DNA of 64,000 nucleotides from Bidens hawaiensis (GCA_021521415.1 JAIQDT010003546.1:1-64000), one strand, 5' to 3'; counted from the stretch's first letter, positions 45,403 to 58,179 are shown. Program-made: numbers and translations. The notes: a model not told the origin generated them from the sequence alone.

Positions 45403-48029
45403 TTAACGCTCGGACTCTTTTTGGCTTTTCTGCTCTTTACGACTCAAGGCATCAGCCACAACGTTGGCTTTACCCTCGTGATAAACGATCTCACAATCAT
45501 AGTCATTAAGAGTTTCCATCCAGCGTTGTTGGCGCATGTTAAGCTCTTTTTGCTCAAATATGTGCTTTAAGCTTTTATGATCAGTGTACACGATAAATCT
45601 TACTCCATAGAGATAGTGCCTCCATATCTTAAGTGCAAAGATTATGGCGCTTAACTCTAGATCATGAGTTGTATAGTTCTTTTCATGCACCTTGAGTTGA
45701 CGAGAGGCGTAAGCGATTACTTTCTTTCGATGCATTAGTACACATCCCAAACCGGAATGAGATGCATCACTAAAGACAACAAAGTCTTTGGTACCTTCTA
45801 GCATAGCCAGTATAGGTGCTTGGGTAAACTTTTGTTTGAGTATATCGAACGCTTCTTGTTGTTTTGTTCCCCATTCGTATTTGATGTTCTTGCGAGTTAA
45901 AGAAGTTAGCGGAACAGCGATTAGGGAAATGTTTTCAATGAACCTTCGATAATAGCCAGCCAATCCCAAGAAACTTCGAATCTCGGTTGGCGACTTTGGA
46001 ATCTCCCACTTAGAGATAGCTACTTGAATACCATTAACATTGATGATGTGACCAAGAAATTGCACCTCGTGCAACCAGAACTCGCATTTCGAGAACTTGG
46101 CGTACAATTTCTCGGTTCTAAGAATTTCAAGTAATGTTCGAAGGTGGATTTCATGATCATCCTTAGACTTAGAATAAATAAGTATGTCATCAATGAAAAA
46201 TATAACAAATTTATCCAAGTAAGGTTTACAGATTCGGTTCATCATGTCCATGAACGCGGCTGGCGCATTAGTAAGTCCGAATGGCATGACAGTGAACTCA
46301 TAATGGCCATACCTTGTTCGAAAAGCGGTTTTTGGAATATCTTCGGTTTGAACTTTGAGTTGGTGATGGCCGGAACGAAGATCGATTTTAGAAAAGTAGC
46401 TAGCACCTTGAAGTTGGTCAAAAAGATCATCGATTCGAGGGAGTGGATAACGATTCTTGATTGTAACCTTGTTGAGGGCACGATAATCGATACACATGCG
46501 CATGGATCCATCCTTCTTCTTGATGAATAGTATCGGCGCTCCCCATGGTGATGAACTCGGTCGTATAAAGCCTTTCTCAAGAAGCTCGTCAAGTTGTTTC
46601 TTCAGTTCTTTCATCTCGGTTGGCGCGAGGCGATACGGAGCTTTGGTGATCGGAGCAGTACCAGGAATAAGATCGATCTCAAACTCTACTTCACAATCAG
46701 GAGGAATGCCAGGAAGTTCGTCAGGAAAGACATTGGCATAGTCGGAAACAACAGGAACGTCTTTGATTTCTTTGGGCTTTGATTCTTCAGTGACGTAGGC
46801 CATGAATGCTAAGCATCCTTGATTTAAACATTTTTTAGCCTTTATCATAGAGATTAGGCTAACTTGGCCAGCGTCTTTATCCCCTTCAATCCGAATAATT
46901 CGTTTATCCGGGGCTTGAAGTTCAACAGTTTTGCTATAACAAAGGATATGAGCATGATTGTCGGATAACCAATCCATACCCAGTACAACATCAAAACCAG
47001 AAAGAGTCATGGGTAGCAATTGAATAGGCAAAACATAGCCAGCTAATAAGATTTTTCCGTTTTCTAAGGCTTCGAATATTTTAACAGTTTCACCATTTGC
47101 AGTCTCGACGCTTAGAGTTTTATTGAGTTTGATTAAAGGTTCGTTTAATAGACTACAAAATTTATAATCTACAAAACTTAAGTTGGCTCCTGAATCAAAC
47201 AAGACTCTAGCATAAGCGTTGTTAACAAGAAACGTACCGGTGATGGTTTCCGGCATGTCGGCCGCTTTCTTCGTATCAAGGACGAAGACTCTTGCATTTC
47301 CCTTCTTGGGCTTGTTCTTTTGACCGCTACCACCCGCACCACCAGTCGCGGGCTTGTTCTTGGGGCATTCAAAGCTGAGATGTCCCATCTCCTTACAGTT
47401 GTAGTAGGTCATTTTCTTCTTCCAACAATCAGTCGTTGCATGGCCGGGTCGATTACACGATTCACAGACTCGGGGAGTGAAGTTGCATTTACCCCTATGA
47501 TGTTTCTTACAAATTTTGCATTGTGGAATGCTGGGGTTGAAGTTGGACCTTCGTTGGTCAACCCCTTTACCCTTGAAGCGGGTATCTCCTCCCCTCCTTG
47601 AATCGTGTGTTGTTACGACTTTCTTATCCTCCTCCTTGTTACGGATCATTCCGCCCATTAGGTACCTAGCCAACTCCATCGCGGAGTCAGCGGTTTGTGG
47701 CAAGTGTGACCTCACCATGTCAAGAATCTCTCGTGGTAGTCCCCATATGTAACGAGTAACTTTGCTGGATTCAGGAGTGACTAGCTGGGGAACCAAACGA
47801 CAATATTCGTGAAATTTTGTGTTATACTCACGAAGGTCCATTCCAATAACCTTGTGAGCCAAGAACTTGGTTTGAATTTGGTCCGTTTCATGCACCGGAC
47901 AGAATTTCGACATCAACAATTCTTTGAACTCGTTCCAAGTCATGTTGTACATTACCTCCCTTCCTCTACTCATCATTAACGTGTTCCACCACTCCAGTGC
48001 CTCGCCTTTGAACATCAGGGCGGAGTATT
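45403..48029 (-). CDS. C gag C-terminus, protease, RT and RNaseH in one open frame
   Basis: About 875 codons are uninterrupted. Gag core: [14 protein letters not shown] region with [19 protein letters not shown]. Zinc knuckles: [23 protein letters not shown] and a third whose first Cys is Tyr ([15 protein letters not shown]). Protease: [31 protein letters not shown] and [13 protein letters not shown]. RNase[34 protein letters not shown] and VADALSRK. The open frame extends to 48084, but 48030-48084 belongs to solo LTR D, so the real gag start is cut off and lies beyond D at 50613. The intactness suggests C is younger than O. Confidence 0.92.
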
Positions 48030-48354
48030 TGTAAGGCCCCGTTACCGGTAACCCTACTTTCGTGTTGGATTTACTCATAAACACAGTTCTAAATATCAGA
48101 GTTAATTAAAACATTTACGCGGAAAATAAAACTTTCATAAAACTTTACATAATTCATAACTTGTCTCAAAACATTTATTGTCTTTCACATTAAAGCATTA
48201 AAATTAACACATCATAGGTCTTCAGATGCCAGATTCTTGTTCAGTGCCATGTGTCTCCTCAAGCGAGCTGCCTCATCCTACTCACCTGCGTGCATACTAA
48301 AAGTCAGCTACGCTGAGTGAGTTCTAGAAAATCACATAATCATACCATTCACAT

Positions 48355-48480
48355 AACATTATATTCTTTCATTCATACTTTTATACTTTCATACTTTCAT
48401 ACTTTCTTACATTCATACTTTCTTACTTTCATACTTTCTTACTTTCTTACTTTCTTACTTTCATACTTTCTTACTTTCTT
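48355..48480. repeat. Simple repeat (CTTACTTT/CATACTTT) in LTR D
   Basis: Imperfect 8-10-bp units of TTTCATAC and TTTCTTAC are repeated over about 125 bp. Confidence 0.85.
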
Positions 48481-48534
48481 TTGTATTAACTTACTTTCAT
48501 ATATTATGTTATAAAGAGCATTACGCCCTACATT

Positions 48535-48790
48535 CCTCGAGTATTATTAGGGCTCGGTACCCTCTTTCCTCGAGTATTATTAGGGCTCGGTACCCTCTTT
48601 CCTCGAGTATTATTAGGGCTCGGTACCCACTTTCCTCGAGTATTATTAGGGCTCGGTACCCTTCTTCCTCGAATATTAGTAGGGTTCGGTTCCCTAGTTC
48701 TCGAATATTAGTAGGGTTCGATTCCCTCTTCGTTACCATACAACCATACATCATACCTCGAGTATTATTAGGGCTCGGTACCCTTTTCGT
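48535..48790. repeat. Tandem array of about 33 bp in LTR D
   Basis: Units are built on CCTCGAGTATTATTAGGGCT followed by CGGTACCCTCTTT, with four close copies and then diverged ones. Direct tandem units without spacers rule out a CRISPR array. Confidence 0.9.
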
Positions 48791-49377
48791 AACCATACAA
48801 CCATACATTATCATTTCTTTCTTCTATTATCTCTATCATGTTCATACACATAAACATACATAACATACTTACCTTATACATAGCGTTACAACCTGACAGT
48901 ACGTTCAATATCCGAAGATCGTTCACGTACCATCAAGCAATCATTCATACATTTCACATTATCCACATAAGGCATACACTTATCTCTTAGGATAAGTGTA
49001 TTAACAAACATATTGAGTATGCACACAGCCCCGAAAACGTAACACATAAATGGGGCTAGAAACTCACCTGAACACGGTTACGTTCTCCGTTGATCGTAAT
49101 CCCTTTCTTCAGTTGTGCACGGCTGACTGTATAACAAGTATACATATCAATTTAACTATCACTACTTATAACATCTTTCTAGTCTTAATTACTACCCACA
49201 ACGAACGGGGGTCCGGGGGCAGCGCCCCTGGCAGCGGGGTCTAGGGGCGGCAGCCCCTAGCAGGGTCCAAGGGGCAGAGCCCCTGGCTGGGGTCGAGCTG
49301 CCAGGTCAACTTGGAAATATTTTATTTCCATTAACTGTCCTAACACATTTTCCATTAGGTTTTTAATTTATTTTCTA

Positions 49378-49655
49378 AACGAACTTCACTTTAGGCGAAG
49401 TTAAACCTTAGGCGAACTTGGCTTCAGGCGAAGTTAAACCTTAGGCGAACTTGGCTTCAGGCGAAGTTATCCTTAGGCGAACTTGGCTTCAGGCGAAGTT
49501 ATCCTTAGGCGAACTTGGCTTCAGGCGAAGTTATCCTTAGGCGAACTTGGCTGTAGGCGAAGTTATCCTTAGGCGAAGTTACGCTTGAAGGCGAAGTTAC
49601 GCTTGAAGGCGAAGTTCATCAGGCGAACTTAATCTTGCAGGCGAAGTTATCGCGC
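49378..49655. repeat. Array of GGCGAAGTT/GGCGAACTT motifs in LTR D
   Basis: Alternating AGGCGAAGTTA and TAGGCGAACTTGGCTTC units recur more than a dozen times. The block lies downstream of the D TATA box on the minus strand, so it would be transcribed. Single copies are in the E LTR (about 61468-61508), and related inverted repeats are in S1. Confidence 0.9.
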
Positions 49656-50154
49656 TGCAGATCTGTTTGCCCATAAATCCTTCGTTTCTTAGCCAAATAA
49701 CTCGATTTTGGTACCCACGGAATCGTATGATCGGCGCCTACAAATCCCAACCATCAAATCGGCCTAAAATCGACGTTTTAGGGGTCCGATTTGGGCAGTT
49801 TGGGTTTCGGGTCCGGTTAACCCATCCAATCCTAACCATTTTCAGTAATATTAGCTTTGTTGGATTTGTTCTTACCTTACCAACTCAGATCTATCAACAA
49901 AATCTCGGGTCTCGGCTTCGAATCTTGATCGGTTAGAATGTGTGTGTTTTGAGTGTGTGAAGAAATAGATGTAAAATGAAGATATTTTTGGGATTTTGGG
50001 GGTATTTATATCCCTGAAATCCCATTCTTATTTAACCCATCTCAATTAATCCACGTCCAAGACCCGCTCCCTACCCGATACTAATTAATTACGCGAAATC
50101 ACTAAACATAACTTCCTTTATTCATCATTAAAATTTTTAGGATGTTACAGTATT

Positions 50155-50613
50155 GAATCTTCTCTTCGTCTGAACACTTGCTTGTAATTACAATTGTTTC
50201 CATCTCCTCGAGCCACCTCACGGTTGTGATGGCTCCCTTGTCACCATGGAACTCCTTCGGTCCATAGTACTTGAAATCTTTAAACGAACACCCACCGATC
50301 TTAAGTTTCTTAAATTCTTGTCTAACGCCTCCATCGGCATTTGACTCATGAACACTTTCTTCTAGATGAGATGGTTTTGGACGTGACTTAACAGATTTTT
50401 GAGAAGGGTGAACAGATTGGAATGTTTTGTTTGTCTAGATTATGATCTAAATTCAGATTCTTCTCTAACAGCCTTCTTAATAATTTGTTGGATTTGGTTC
50501 ATATATTTATCGAGAATTGGTTCCACTTTTTCTTTCTCAGGACCTTTCCCTTTTGCTTCACGTTTCTCGGCTTCCTTTCGGGAAACCTCTCGGTTATCGC
50601 TTTGTCTAGACAT
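50155..50613 (-). pseudogene. C gag, N-terminal fragment
   Basis: The minus-strand frame starts at 50613 (MSRQSDNREVSRKEAEKREA), matches the O gag N-terminus, has a stop after about 58 codons and then runs to the D insertion. An acceptor-like TTTTAG lies about 25-30 nt before the ATG, as in O. Confidence 0.8.
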
Positions 50614-50854
50614 TCTTTATCTTTTATTCTTTTTATCTAAAATTTATCATATTTCTTTTCTTAATATACAAGTTTTATTTATTTCACATACATATACATA
50701 TCATAAATAATATGTATATTATTTTACAACTCATTTATATATCGTTTAAGCGATATATAAAGTCCTATCCTTATTACATCATATGATACATATATCACAC
50801 AAACTATCTTAACATGTAAAACTTCATTTCTTGAAAATCAACATCATCATCTTC

Positions 50855-51946
50855 TCAATCCTTCATGAATTTCTTCACCACCTTGGTTAGCTTGTTGCAC
50901 TTTCGAAGAAGCTTGTCTCCTATCTTCTTCTTTTTCTTCTCTTCCACAGCAATTTTCTTCCTAAGGTCATCAGTTTCGTGTAAGGCTTGATCCAAATGCT
51001 CCTCTTGTGATTGTGGCATCTCGTTTGGGTATCCATACTTCGGAGGTGGGTCGCGGTAAAACATCATCACAATGTCTTAATGGTTCTTCAGGTTTGGATA
51101 CGGAGATGTTGTCACATCGGAGGGATAGTTGAAGAATGCATCGGCAGCTTCATTTTGCTCACGGATCTCATTGGCCTGTTCTTCAATGGATTGTATCTCA
51201 CCTTGGTATGGTGGAAAGCTTGATTACGCCCTTACCTTGAGTTCATGGAGAAATTACATATAGGGATCGACAGAACCATAGCTTGGAGTTGAGTGTTGTT
51301 CTTCGATTGATGTGGTTACTTCATTTGGATTGTCAGGATATTCTTCCCCTGGGTCTGTTTCCTCTTCCGGTTCCTCTTCGGTAATTGCCGACATATGAAT
51401 CATCTCGTATGGCATCGCCACTCTCATCTTGGGCTTGTGAGATGGCCCTTCCTTGTTGAAGCGGGAATCAGCAGAATCCATAGTTGAAGTGCCGGTATGC
51501 TACCTTCATTGATCGGAGTGGCATTGCATCCAGTCGGATGAAGAAGATTTTGGTTCCTCCTTGATTGGTAAGTTGGAGAGGAAAGCGTATGAAGGATGAG
51601 GATTCGGTGGTAAATGTGTTGATCCTCCAGATGGGTAATACGGTGGGATTTCAGTTGCTTGATAAGTCGGGATCTCGGTAGGATGATATGTCAGGACCTT
51701 GGATGGTTGATACATAGGTAGACTTGTTAGATGGTAGCTGGAATGCCTTGGTGCTTGGTACTCTTGATGCGAAGTGTTATCTAGATGGTAGATTGGACTT
51801 GGATTGGGGTTTTGGTTATGTTCTTCGTTTGAGTTGAAGAATGATTCAAAATAATCCTTGCTCATGATGCCTCTTGGAAAATTGTAATACTTCCTTGCTC
51901 TACTTGCTTCATTATCATAATATTCCATTAACTTCTCATAAGACAT
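50855..51946 (-). pseudogene. Pre-gag ORF of C (ORF0)
   Basis: It is homologous throughout to the O frame at 13358-14506: MSYEKLMEYYDNEASRARKY, Tyr/Pro motif region, acidic stretch, and LTKVVKKFMKD at the end. In-frame stops at 51506-51508, 51500-51502 and 51254-51256 are at positions where O has Arg, Trp and Gln codons. Further lesions lie between 51254 and 51070. No family is recognised. Confidence 0.6.
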
Positions 51947-52106
51947 CTTGATAGGTGGTTTAGAATGTGGAGAGGGAAAGAAAAGGTTACCAGCCAATCT
52001 TATCCCTATACAAATAAACAAATAATATTTTCCTATGCTTGGACCGAAGCTTGGGTATTGTTTTATGATACCCAATTCGCTAAGATCGATGGCTCTTATA
52101 CCAACC

Positions 52107-54053
52107 TGTCACACCCCCATCTTAGGCCTAGGAGTGTGAACGATAGTTGGTACCACATTTGTAAATAAATCAGAGTTACGGTTATTAGAGGAAGACTTTA
52201 TAAAACATAAGGATCAAACTTGTAAATATTTACATTACAAAAAGACGAGACGAAAGTCTCGTTTAGTATGTATTTACTTGTTTATATGTTTTACAAAACC
52301 ACCATATTTTAATATTTAAACAAAATATCCGAGCCATCGGATTCCTGAGCCCTTCGTCCTTCAAGCTCTATTCTTGGTTACCTGCAAAATGTTATAAAAT
52401 ACGTCAGCAACGAACGCTGGTGAATATGTTGACGCTAAAAATATTTTCTTTACTAAATCACCCCTCGAGACCACTTAAGTCTCGGCCCATCTTGGCTTAG
52501 GAATAATCAAGTTAAACAATCATCATAAACTCGAGTCTCTACACTAGGTACCTCAGCAAAACACCGCAGCGTTTCGACATAACTTAGGTACCATAAATAT
52601 ACACATGGTCAGTCTCACTCGGACATAACTTAGGTCTGGCCCATCGTGGCTGGAGGTCGTGACCAAGCGTGTTGCGATGTGCCCACCGCATTCCACATAT
52701 GTAAGGATCCAGACAAACGTATACCACAGCCTAAGGGCTAGGCTTATACTCTTATTTACAATGTTTTTAGAGACACGTAGCCTCATGTAAAGTTTTACAC
52801 ATAACACGTTTGATTGTTTGAAAACGAGTTTATAAAAGTGGGGCGTATTCACCTTTTCAATGGGATCGGCTTCCAACACCGTCCGTGAGTCTTTCTCTTG
52901 CTATCTCGCACCTATAGTACGAGTATAACTTTTGTTAGTCGGATACACGATCCGGCTTAAGACCTTTAGTCTTATTTATCTCGATGAACCTTTAGCTCAT
53001 TATCTCCTTTTTACTTTAAAACCTTTAGTTAAAAAGTAATCTTTATAAACCTTTAGTTTATTTATAAACCCTATGTTTCTTCTTCTTTAAGAAATGTATT
53101 TCTTTCTTTATTATTTAAGTATACTCATTATACTTAAATAATATATTTCATAACAAAGAATAATCATATTTATATATACTCACATATATTTTTCTTTTCT
53201 TTATTTTCTTTGTTATATATTTCTTTGTTTATCGAGAATAACTTCGACTTGGGTATTAAGCCTATATGATATTTTATTATTATTTTATTCGGCCATTATG
53301 CCTAACTTTCTTGGCTCAATACACCCTATTTACTCGGGCAGCACTTCGACTCTATCCTCCATATCAACACACGCTTGATCAACCCTTTGACACGCTTATC
53401 GAGACGCCAACTCTTCACAGCTCGTATTTCGGGATGATCGTCGAGACGTTGGGGCAGCACCTCCTTCTTGATTAGAATGTTGTTGGGAAGTGGTACGTTT
53501 ATCGATGTATAGTACGGGAATCGAGATATTGAGCATGCAAAACGAGGTGAATCGCGGATCGGGTTCACGGGGTTCTAGAGAGAAGTTAGACGGAGATATG
53601 TGTGTTTTTGGTGTGAGATTGTGGCAAGATTTTATAGGTGAATCGCGGATCGGACCCGGACTTGCTATTTATAGGCAAGATTTTGGATCCCATCACGGTA
53701 CGCGATGGGTCCCCTGGCTAGCCCGTCGCGGTACGCGACGTAGGCTAGCTGAGTCACAGCATAGGCCTACCACGTGGCGACACGTGGCTGGCGCCGCGCC
53801 ACGTGGCGGACGTGTTGCCACGTGGTGACACATGGCGGCAGTCGTTGCCACCGTGTGCCACGTGGCACACGTGTCACGTTGTGTCAGATACCCATCGCGG
53901 TACGCGATGGGGCTCTCTTCTGATCCATCGCGTAGCGCGATGGGTCAGGAAATCAAAATTTTCATTTTAGTCCCTTGGGTTTGGAAATTTGCAGATTTGG
54001 TCCTTTAACTTTGGAAATTAACATTTTTGGCCCGAATTTTGCGTGATGTTACA
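52107..54053 (-). repeat. 5' LTR of C
   Basis: The 1,947-bp LTR is the same family as O. On the minus strand it starts TGTAACATCACGC, then has palindromes of the CGCG(G)TACGCG type, a dense G-box array (53770-53880) and TATAAATA near 53665-53672, with a candidate intron as in O. The primer site on its inner side is TGGTATAAGAGC. Confidence 0.92.
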
Positions 54054-55800
54054 ATAAAACTCTAAGCGTCGAGACCGCTAGTGGCGAGATTGTTAAAATC
54101 AATGAAGCTCTGGAAAACGGAAAAATCTTATTAGCCGGTTACGTTTTGCCTATCCAATTGCTACCTGTGACTCTTGCGGGTTTTGATATTGTATTGGGTA
54201 TGGATTGGTTATCCGAAAACCATGCTCGTATCCTTTGCAATTGAAAAACCGTTGAACTTCGAGCCCCTGATAAACGAACCATTCGAATAGAAGGGGATAA
54301 AGACGCTGGCCAAGTTAGTCTAATCTCCATGATAAGGGCTAACAAATGTTTAAATCAAGGATGCTTAGCATTCATGGCCTACGTCACCGAAGAATCTAAA
54401 CCCAAAGAAATCAAAGACGTTCATGTTGTTTCCGATTATGTTGATGTCTTTCCCGACGAACTTCCTAGAATCCATCCCGATCGCGAAGTAGAGTTTAGAA
54501 TCAATCTCATTCATGGTACTGCTCTGATCGCTAAAGCTCCGTATCGCCTCGCACCAACTGAAATGAAGGAGTTAAAGAAACAACTTGACGAGCTTCTCGA
54601 GAATGCTTTATTCGACCAGGTTCATCGCCATGGGGAACGCCAATACTTTTTGTCAAGAAGAAGGATGGATCCATGCGTATGTGAATCGACTACCGAGCTC
54701 TCAACAAAGTCACAATCAAGAATCGTTATCCACTCCCTCGAATCGATAATTTATTCGACCAACTCCAAGGTGCTAGCTTCTTTTCAAAAATAGATCTTCA
54801 TTCCGGTTATCACCAACTCAAAGTTCAATTCGAAGATATACCGAAAACTGCATTCCGAACAAGGTATGGCCATTATGAGTTCACCGTAATTCAGTTTGGA
54901 CTTACTAATGCTCCAGCCGCGTTCATGGACATGATGAACCGAATATGTAAGCCTTACTTGGATAAATTTGTTATCGTCTTCATCGACGACATACTCATTT
55001 ATTCTAAGTCAAAGAACGATCATGAAAATCATCTTCGAACCTTGCTTGAAATTCTAAGAACCGAGAAGTTGTACGCCAAATTCTCGAAATGCGAATTTTG
55101 GCTTCCCGAAGTACAATTCCTTGGTCACATCATCAACGTCAACGGTATTCAAGTCGATCCCGCTAAGATTGAAGCTATCTCTAAGTGGGAGATTCCAAAA
55201 TCGCCAACCGAGATCCGAAGTTTCTTAGGATTGGCCGGCTATTATCGTAGGTTCATTGAAAACTTTTCCCGAATCGTTGTTCCCCTAACTTCTTTGACTC
55301 GCAAAAATATCAAGTATGAATGGGGAACGAAACAACAAGAGGTGTTCGATATACTCAACAAAAGCTTACCCAAGCACCTATACTGGCCTTGCCAGAAGGT
55401 ACTGAAGATTTCGTTGTCTTTAGTGATGCGTCTCATTCCGACTTGGGATGTGTACTAATGCAACGAAAGAAAGTAATCGCTTATGCCTCTCATCAACTCA
55501 AGGTGCACGAAAAGAACTATACAACTCACGATCTAGAGTTAGGTGACATAATCTTTGCACTAAAGATATGGAGGCATTATCTCTATGGAGTAAGATTTAC
55601 CGTGTACACTATTCATAAAAGCTTGAAGCACATCGTCGATTAAAAAGAACTTAACATGCGCCAACGACGCTGTATGAAAACTCTTAACGACTACGACTGC
55701 GAGGTCATTTATCATGAAGGCAAAGCCAACGTTGTGGCTGACGCCATCAGTCGTAAAGAGCACGAAAAGACAAAAAGAGTCCGACCGTTAAGGATAGAAC
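54054..55800 (+). pseudogene. O protease C-terminus, RT and RNaseH, frameshifted
   Basis: It resumes the protease at TLSVETASGEI (after the TSD copy). RT follows with [20 protein letters not shown], a one-base loss near 54602, [26 protein letters not shown] and [12 protein letters not shown]. RNaseH follows in another frame after a change near 55360: [32 protein letters not shown] stop at 54241 and others are present. Confidence 0.88.
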
Positions 55801-57240
55801 TTCAAGTCGATCTTTTTGAACAAATCAAATCCGCTCAAAATCAAGAGATCAATGAAAACCAAATATCCGATGAAAAACGTAACGGCACCATTGACTCATT
55901 AATCAAAGGTTACGATGGTATCCTTAGAATGGGAAACCGGATTTGGGTACCAATCGTTAGGGACTTACGTGGAAAGATTATGAATGAAGCCCATAATTCC
56001 AAATACATGATGCACCCCGGTAGTAACAAAATGTATCAAAATCTCAAACCCAACTACTGGTGGAATGGGATGAAAAAGGACATCGCTTCGCATGTGGCGA
56101 AATGTTTAACTTGTTTGAAAGTTAAGGCTGAACACCAAAAGCCTTCGGGATTGCACCAGCAACCCAAACTTCCCGTATGGAAGTGGGAGTTAATAACCAT
56201 GGATTTCATTACAAAACTCCCGAAAACAACTCGTCAACATAATGCTATTTGGGTTATTGTGGATCGATTAACAAAGTCCGCACACTTTATATCCATCAAT
56301 GAGTCATACTCAATGGATAGATTAGCTCATATTTATGTGAACAACATCGTTGCTTTTCATGGGGTACCCTTATCTATAATCTCTGATCGAGACAGCCGTT
56401 TCACGTCTCATTTCTAGAATAGCTTCTAACAAGCGCTTGGTACGAAACTAAAACTTAGCACCGCCTATCATCCACAAACCGATGGGCAAAGCGAAAGGAC
56501 AATTCAAATGTTGCAAGATATGCTCCGCGCTTGTGTGATAGACCTTGGTGGGAGTTGGGATGACCACCTACCCCTAATGGAATTCTCGTATAACAATAGT
56601 TATCACACGAGTATTCAAGCCGCACCATTCGAGGCGTTATATGGACGAAAGTGTAGGACGTCCGTGTGTTGGTCTGAAACTGGAGACAATCAATTGTCTG
56701 GACTTGAAATAGTCCAAGAAACCACCGACAAAGTTCTTTAAATCTGTGAACGACTTAAGACGGCATGTGATCGCCAAAAGAGTTATGCCGATATCCGTCG
56801 TAAGCCGTTAGAGTTCAATGTTGGTGACAAAGTTCTTTTGAAAGTCTCGCCATGGAAGGGCGTAGTTCGCTTCGGCAAGAAAGGAAAGCTAAGTTCTAGT
56901 TTCGTTGGACCCTTCGAGGTACTCGAACGTATAGGCACCATTGCATATCGTTTGCAGCTGCCCGAGGAAATGGAAATGATACACGATGTATTCCACGTCT
57001 AAAATCTGGGAAAATGTTTAGCCGACGAATCTTTAGCAATGCCTTTAAAAGATGTGGAAATAAATAAAAATTTAAAATTTATCGAAAAACCAATACAAAT
57101 AGAACATTCGAAAACAAAGATACTCAAAAGACGAACCTTAAAAATTGTGAAAGTAAAATGGGACTCACGAAGAGGGCCCGAGTATACATGGGAGCTCGAA
57201 TCCGAAATGAAAGCGAAATACCCCCACTTATTCTGGTAAA
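55801..57240 (+). pseudogene. O integrase and chromodomain
   Basis: HHCC domain (MMHPGSNKMY, CLTCLKVK), catalytic residues in MDFITKLP, IISDRDSRF and [11 protein letters not shown], then the C-terminal GPFEVLERIG-type region and a chromodomain (KTKILKRRTLKIVKVKWDSR, GPEYTWELESEMK) ending at TAA 57240. Stops occur near 56416, 56740 and 57000. The chromodomain is characteristic of chromoviruses and may direct integration to marked chromatin. Confidence 0.88.
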
Positions 57241-57266
57241 GCAATCTCGAGGACGAGATTTATTTC

Positions 57267-57279
57267 AAGGTGGGGAGGA
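57267..57279 (+). other. Polypurine tract of O
   Basis: AAGGTGGGGAGGA lies immediately before the 3' LTR (TGTAAC at 57280). Confidence 0.88.
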
Positions 57280-58179
57280 TGTAACATCACGGAAATTTCG
57301 AGCCAAAAATGTCAAGATTCCAAAGTCAAGGGACCAGTTCTGCCAATTTCCAAACTCGAAGGTCAAAAATGAAAATTCTGATTCTTTGGCCCATCACGAT
57401 ACGCTACGGCCTTAGAATGAAGGTCATCGCGTAACGTGATGACCCTCCTGACACATCGTGACATGTGTGCCACGTGGTAGACGATGGCACATTGTGTCGC
57501 CACGTGTCACCACGTGACAACACGTCCGCCACGTGTCACCACGCGACACAACGCCTGCCACGTGTCGCCACGTGGCAGGTCTACGTAGAGACTCAGGCAA
57601 CCTACGTCGCACTACGCGACGGAATTGCCAAGGAGGCCGTCACGTACCGCGACGGGCTCCAGAATTTTGTCTATAAATAGCATGTCCGGGACTTCATTCT
57701 CCACACACCAAAACACACATACATATCTCTCTCTAGCATCTCTCTAGGATATATAAACCCGACCCTTGATCCGCCTCGATAAACGTGTCATAATTCCTCG
57801 ATTTCCGTGCTATACCTCGATAATCGTGCCATATCCTGACGGCGTAGCAAAGAGGAAAGAGTTGTAATCCTGACGTCCCAACGATTATCTCAAAGGGTGT
57901 GCTGTGAAGTATTGACGCCTCGTAAAGCGTGCCAAGTGTGGGGAAATATTGTCAAGAAAAGGCGACGAAGGAAAGAGTGTTGATCAAGCGGCGACGAAGT
58001 GCTGCTTAAAAGTATAGGGTTGATAAGCCAAGGAAAGGTATGCATAATGCCCGAATAAAATAATAATAAAATATTGAAAAGGCTTAATACCTTAAAGTCG
58101 AGTTTATACTCGATACCTCGATAAACAAAAGAAAATATAACAAAGAAAAAAAGAGAAAAGGAAAAGAAAAGAAATATAA

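Larger units (their letters stand above)
48030..50149 (-). mobile_element. D: solo LTR inserted in C gag
   Basis: The 2,120-bp unit has ends TGTAAGGCCCCG and GGATGTTACA, with a perfect GTATT TSD (48025-48029 and 50150-50154). It is the same family as the E LTR (60309-62389): both share GATTTACTCATAAACACAG near the start and CTGCGTGCATACTAAAAGTC inside. On the minus strand ATATAAATACC near 50005 is a likely TATA box. It contains three tandem-repeat blocks. Confidence 0.9.
16539..54053 (-). mobile_element. Element C: O-family chromovirus, minus strand, deleted and filled with later insertions
   Basis: The outer ends TGTCACACCCCC (16539) and GTGATGTTACA (54053) are flanked by a perfect ATAAA TSD (16534-16538 and 54054-54058) inside the O protease. 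On the minus strand the order is LTR (54053-52107), primer site, ORF0, gag, solo LTR D, rest of gag, protease, RT, RNaseH, start of integrase; then A1; then a chimeric LTR (18786-16539). The integrase C-terminus, chromodomain and polypurine tract are missing. Confidence 0.9.

Noticed and set aside
48030..48084. Start codon of the long C open frame at 48084
   Set aside because: The first codons are solo LTR D sequence; the natural gag start is at 50613.
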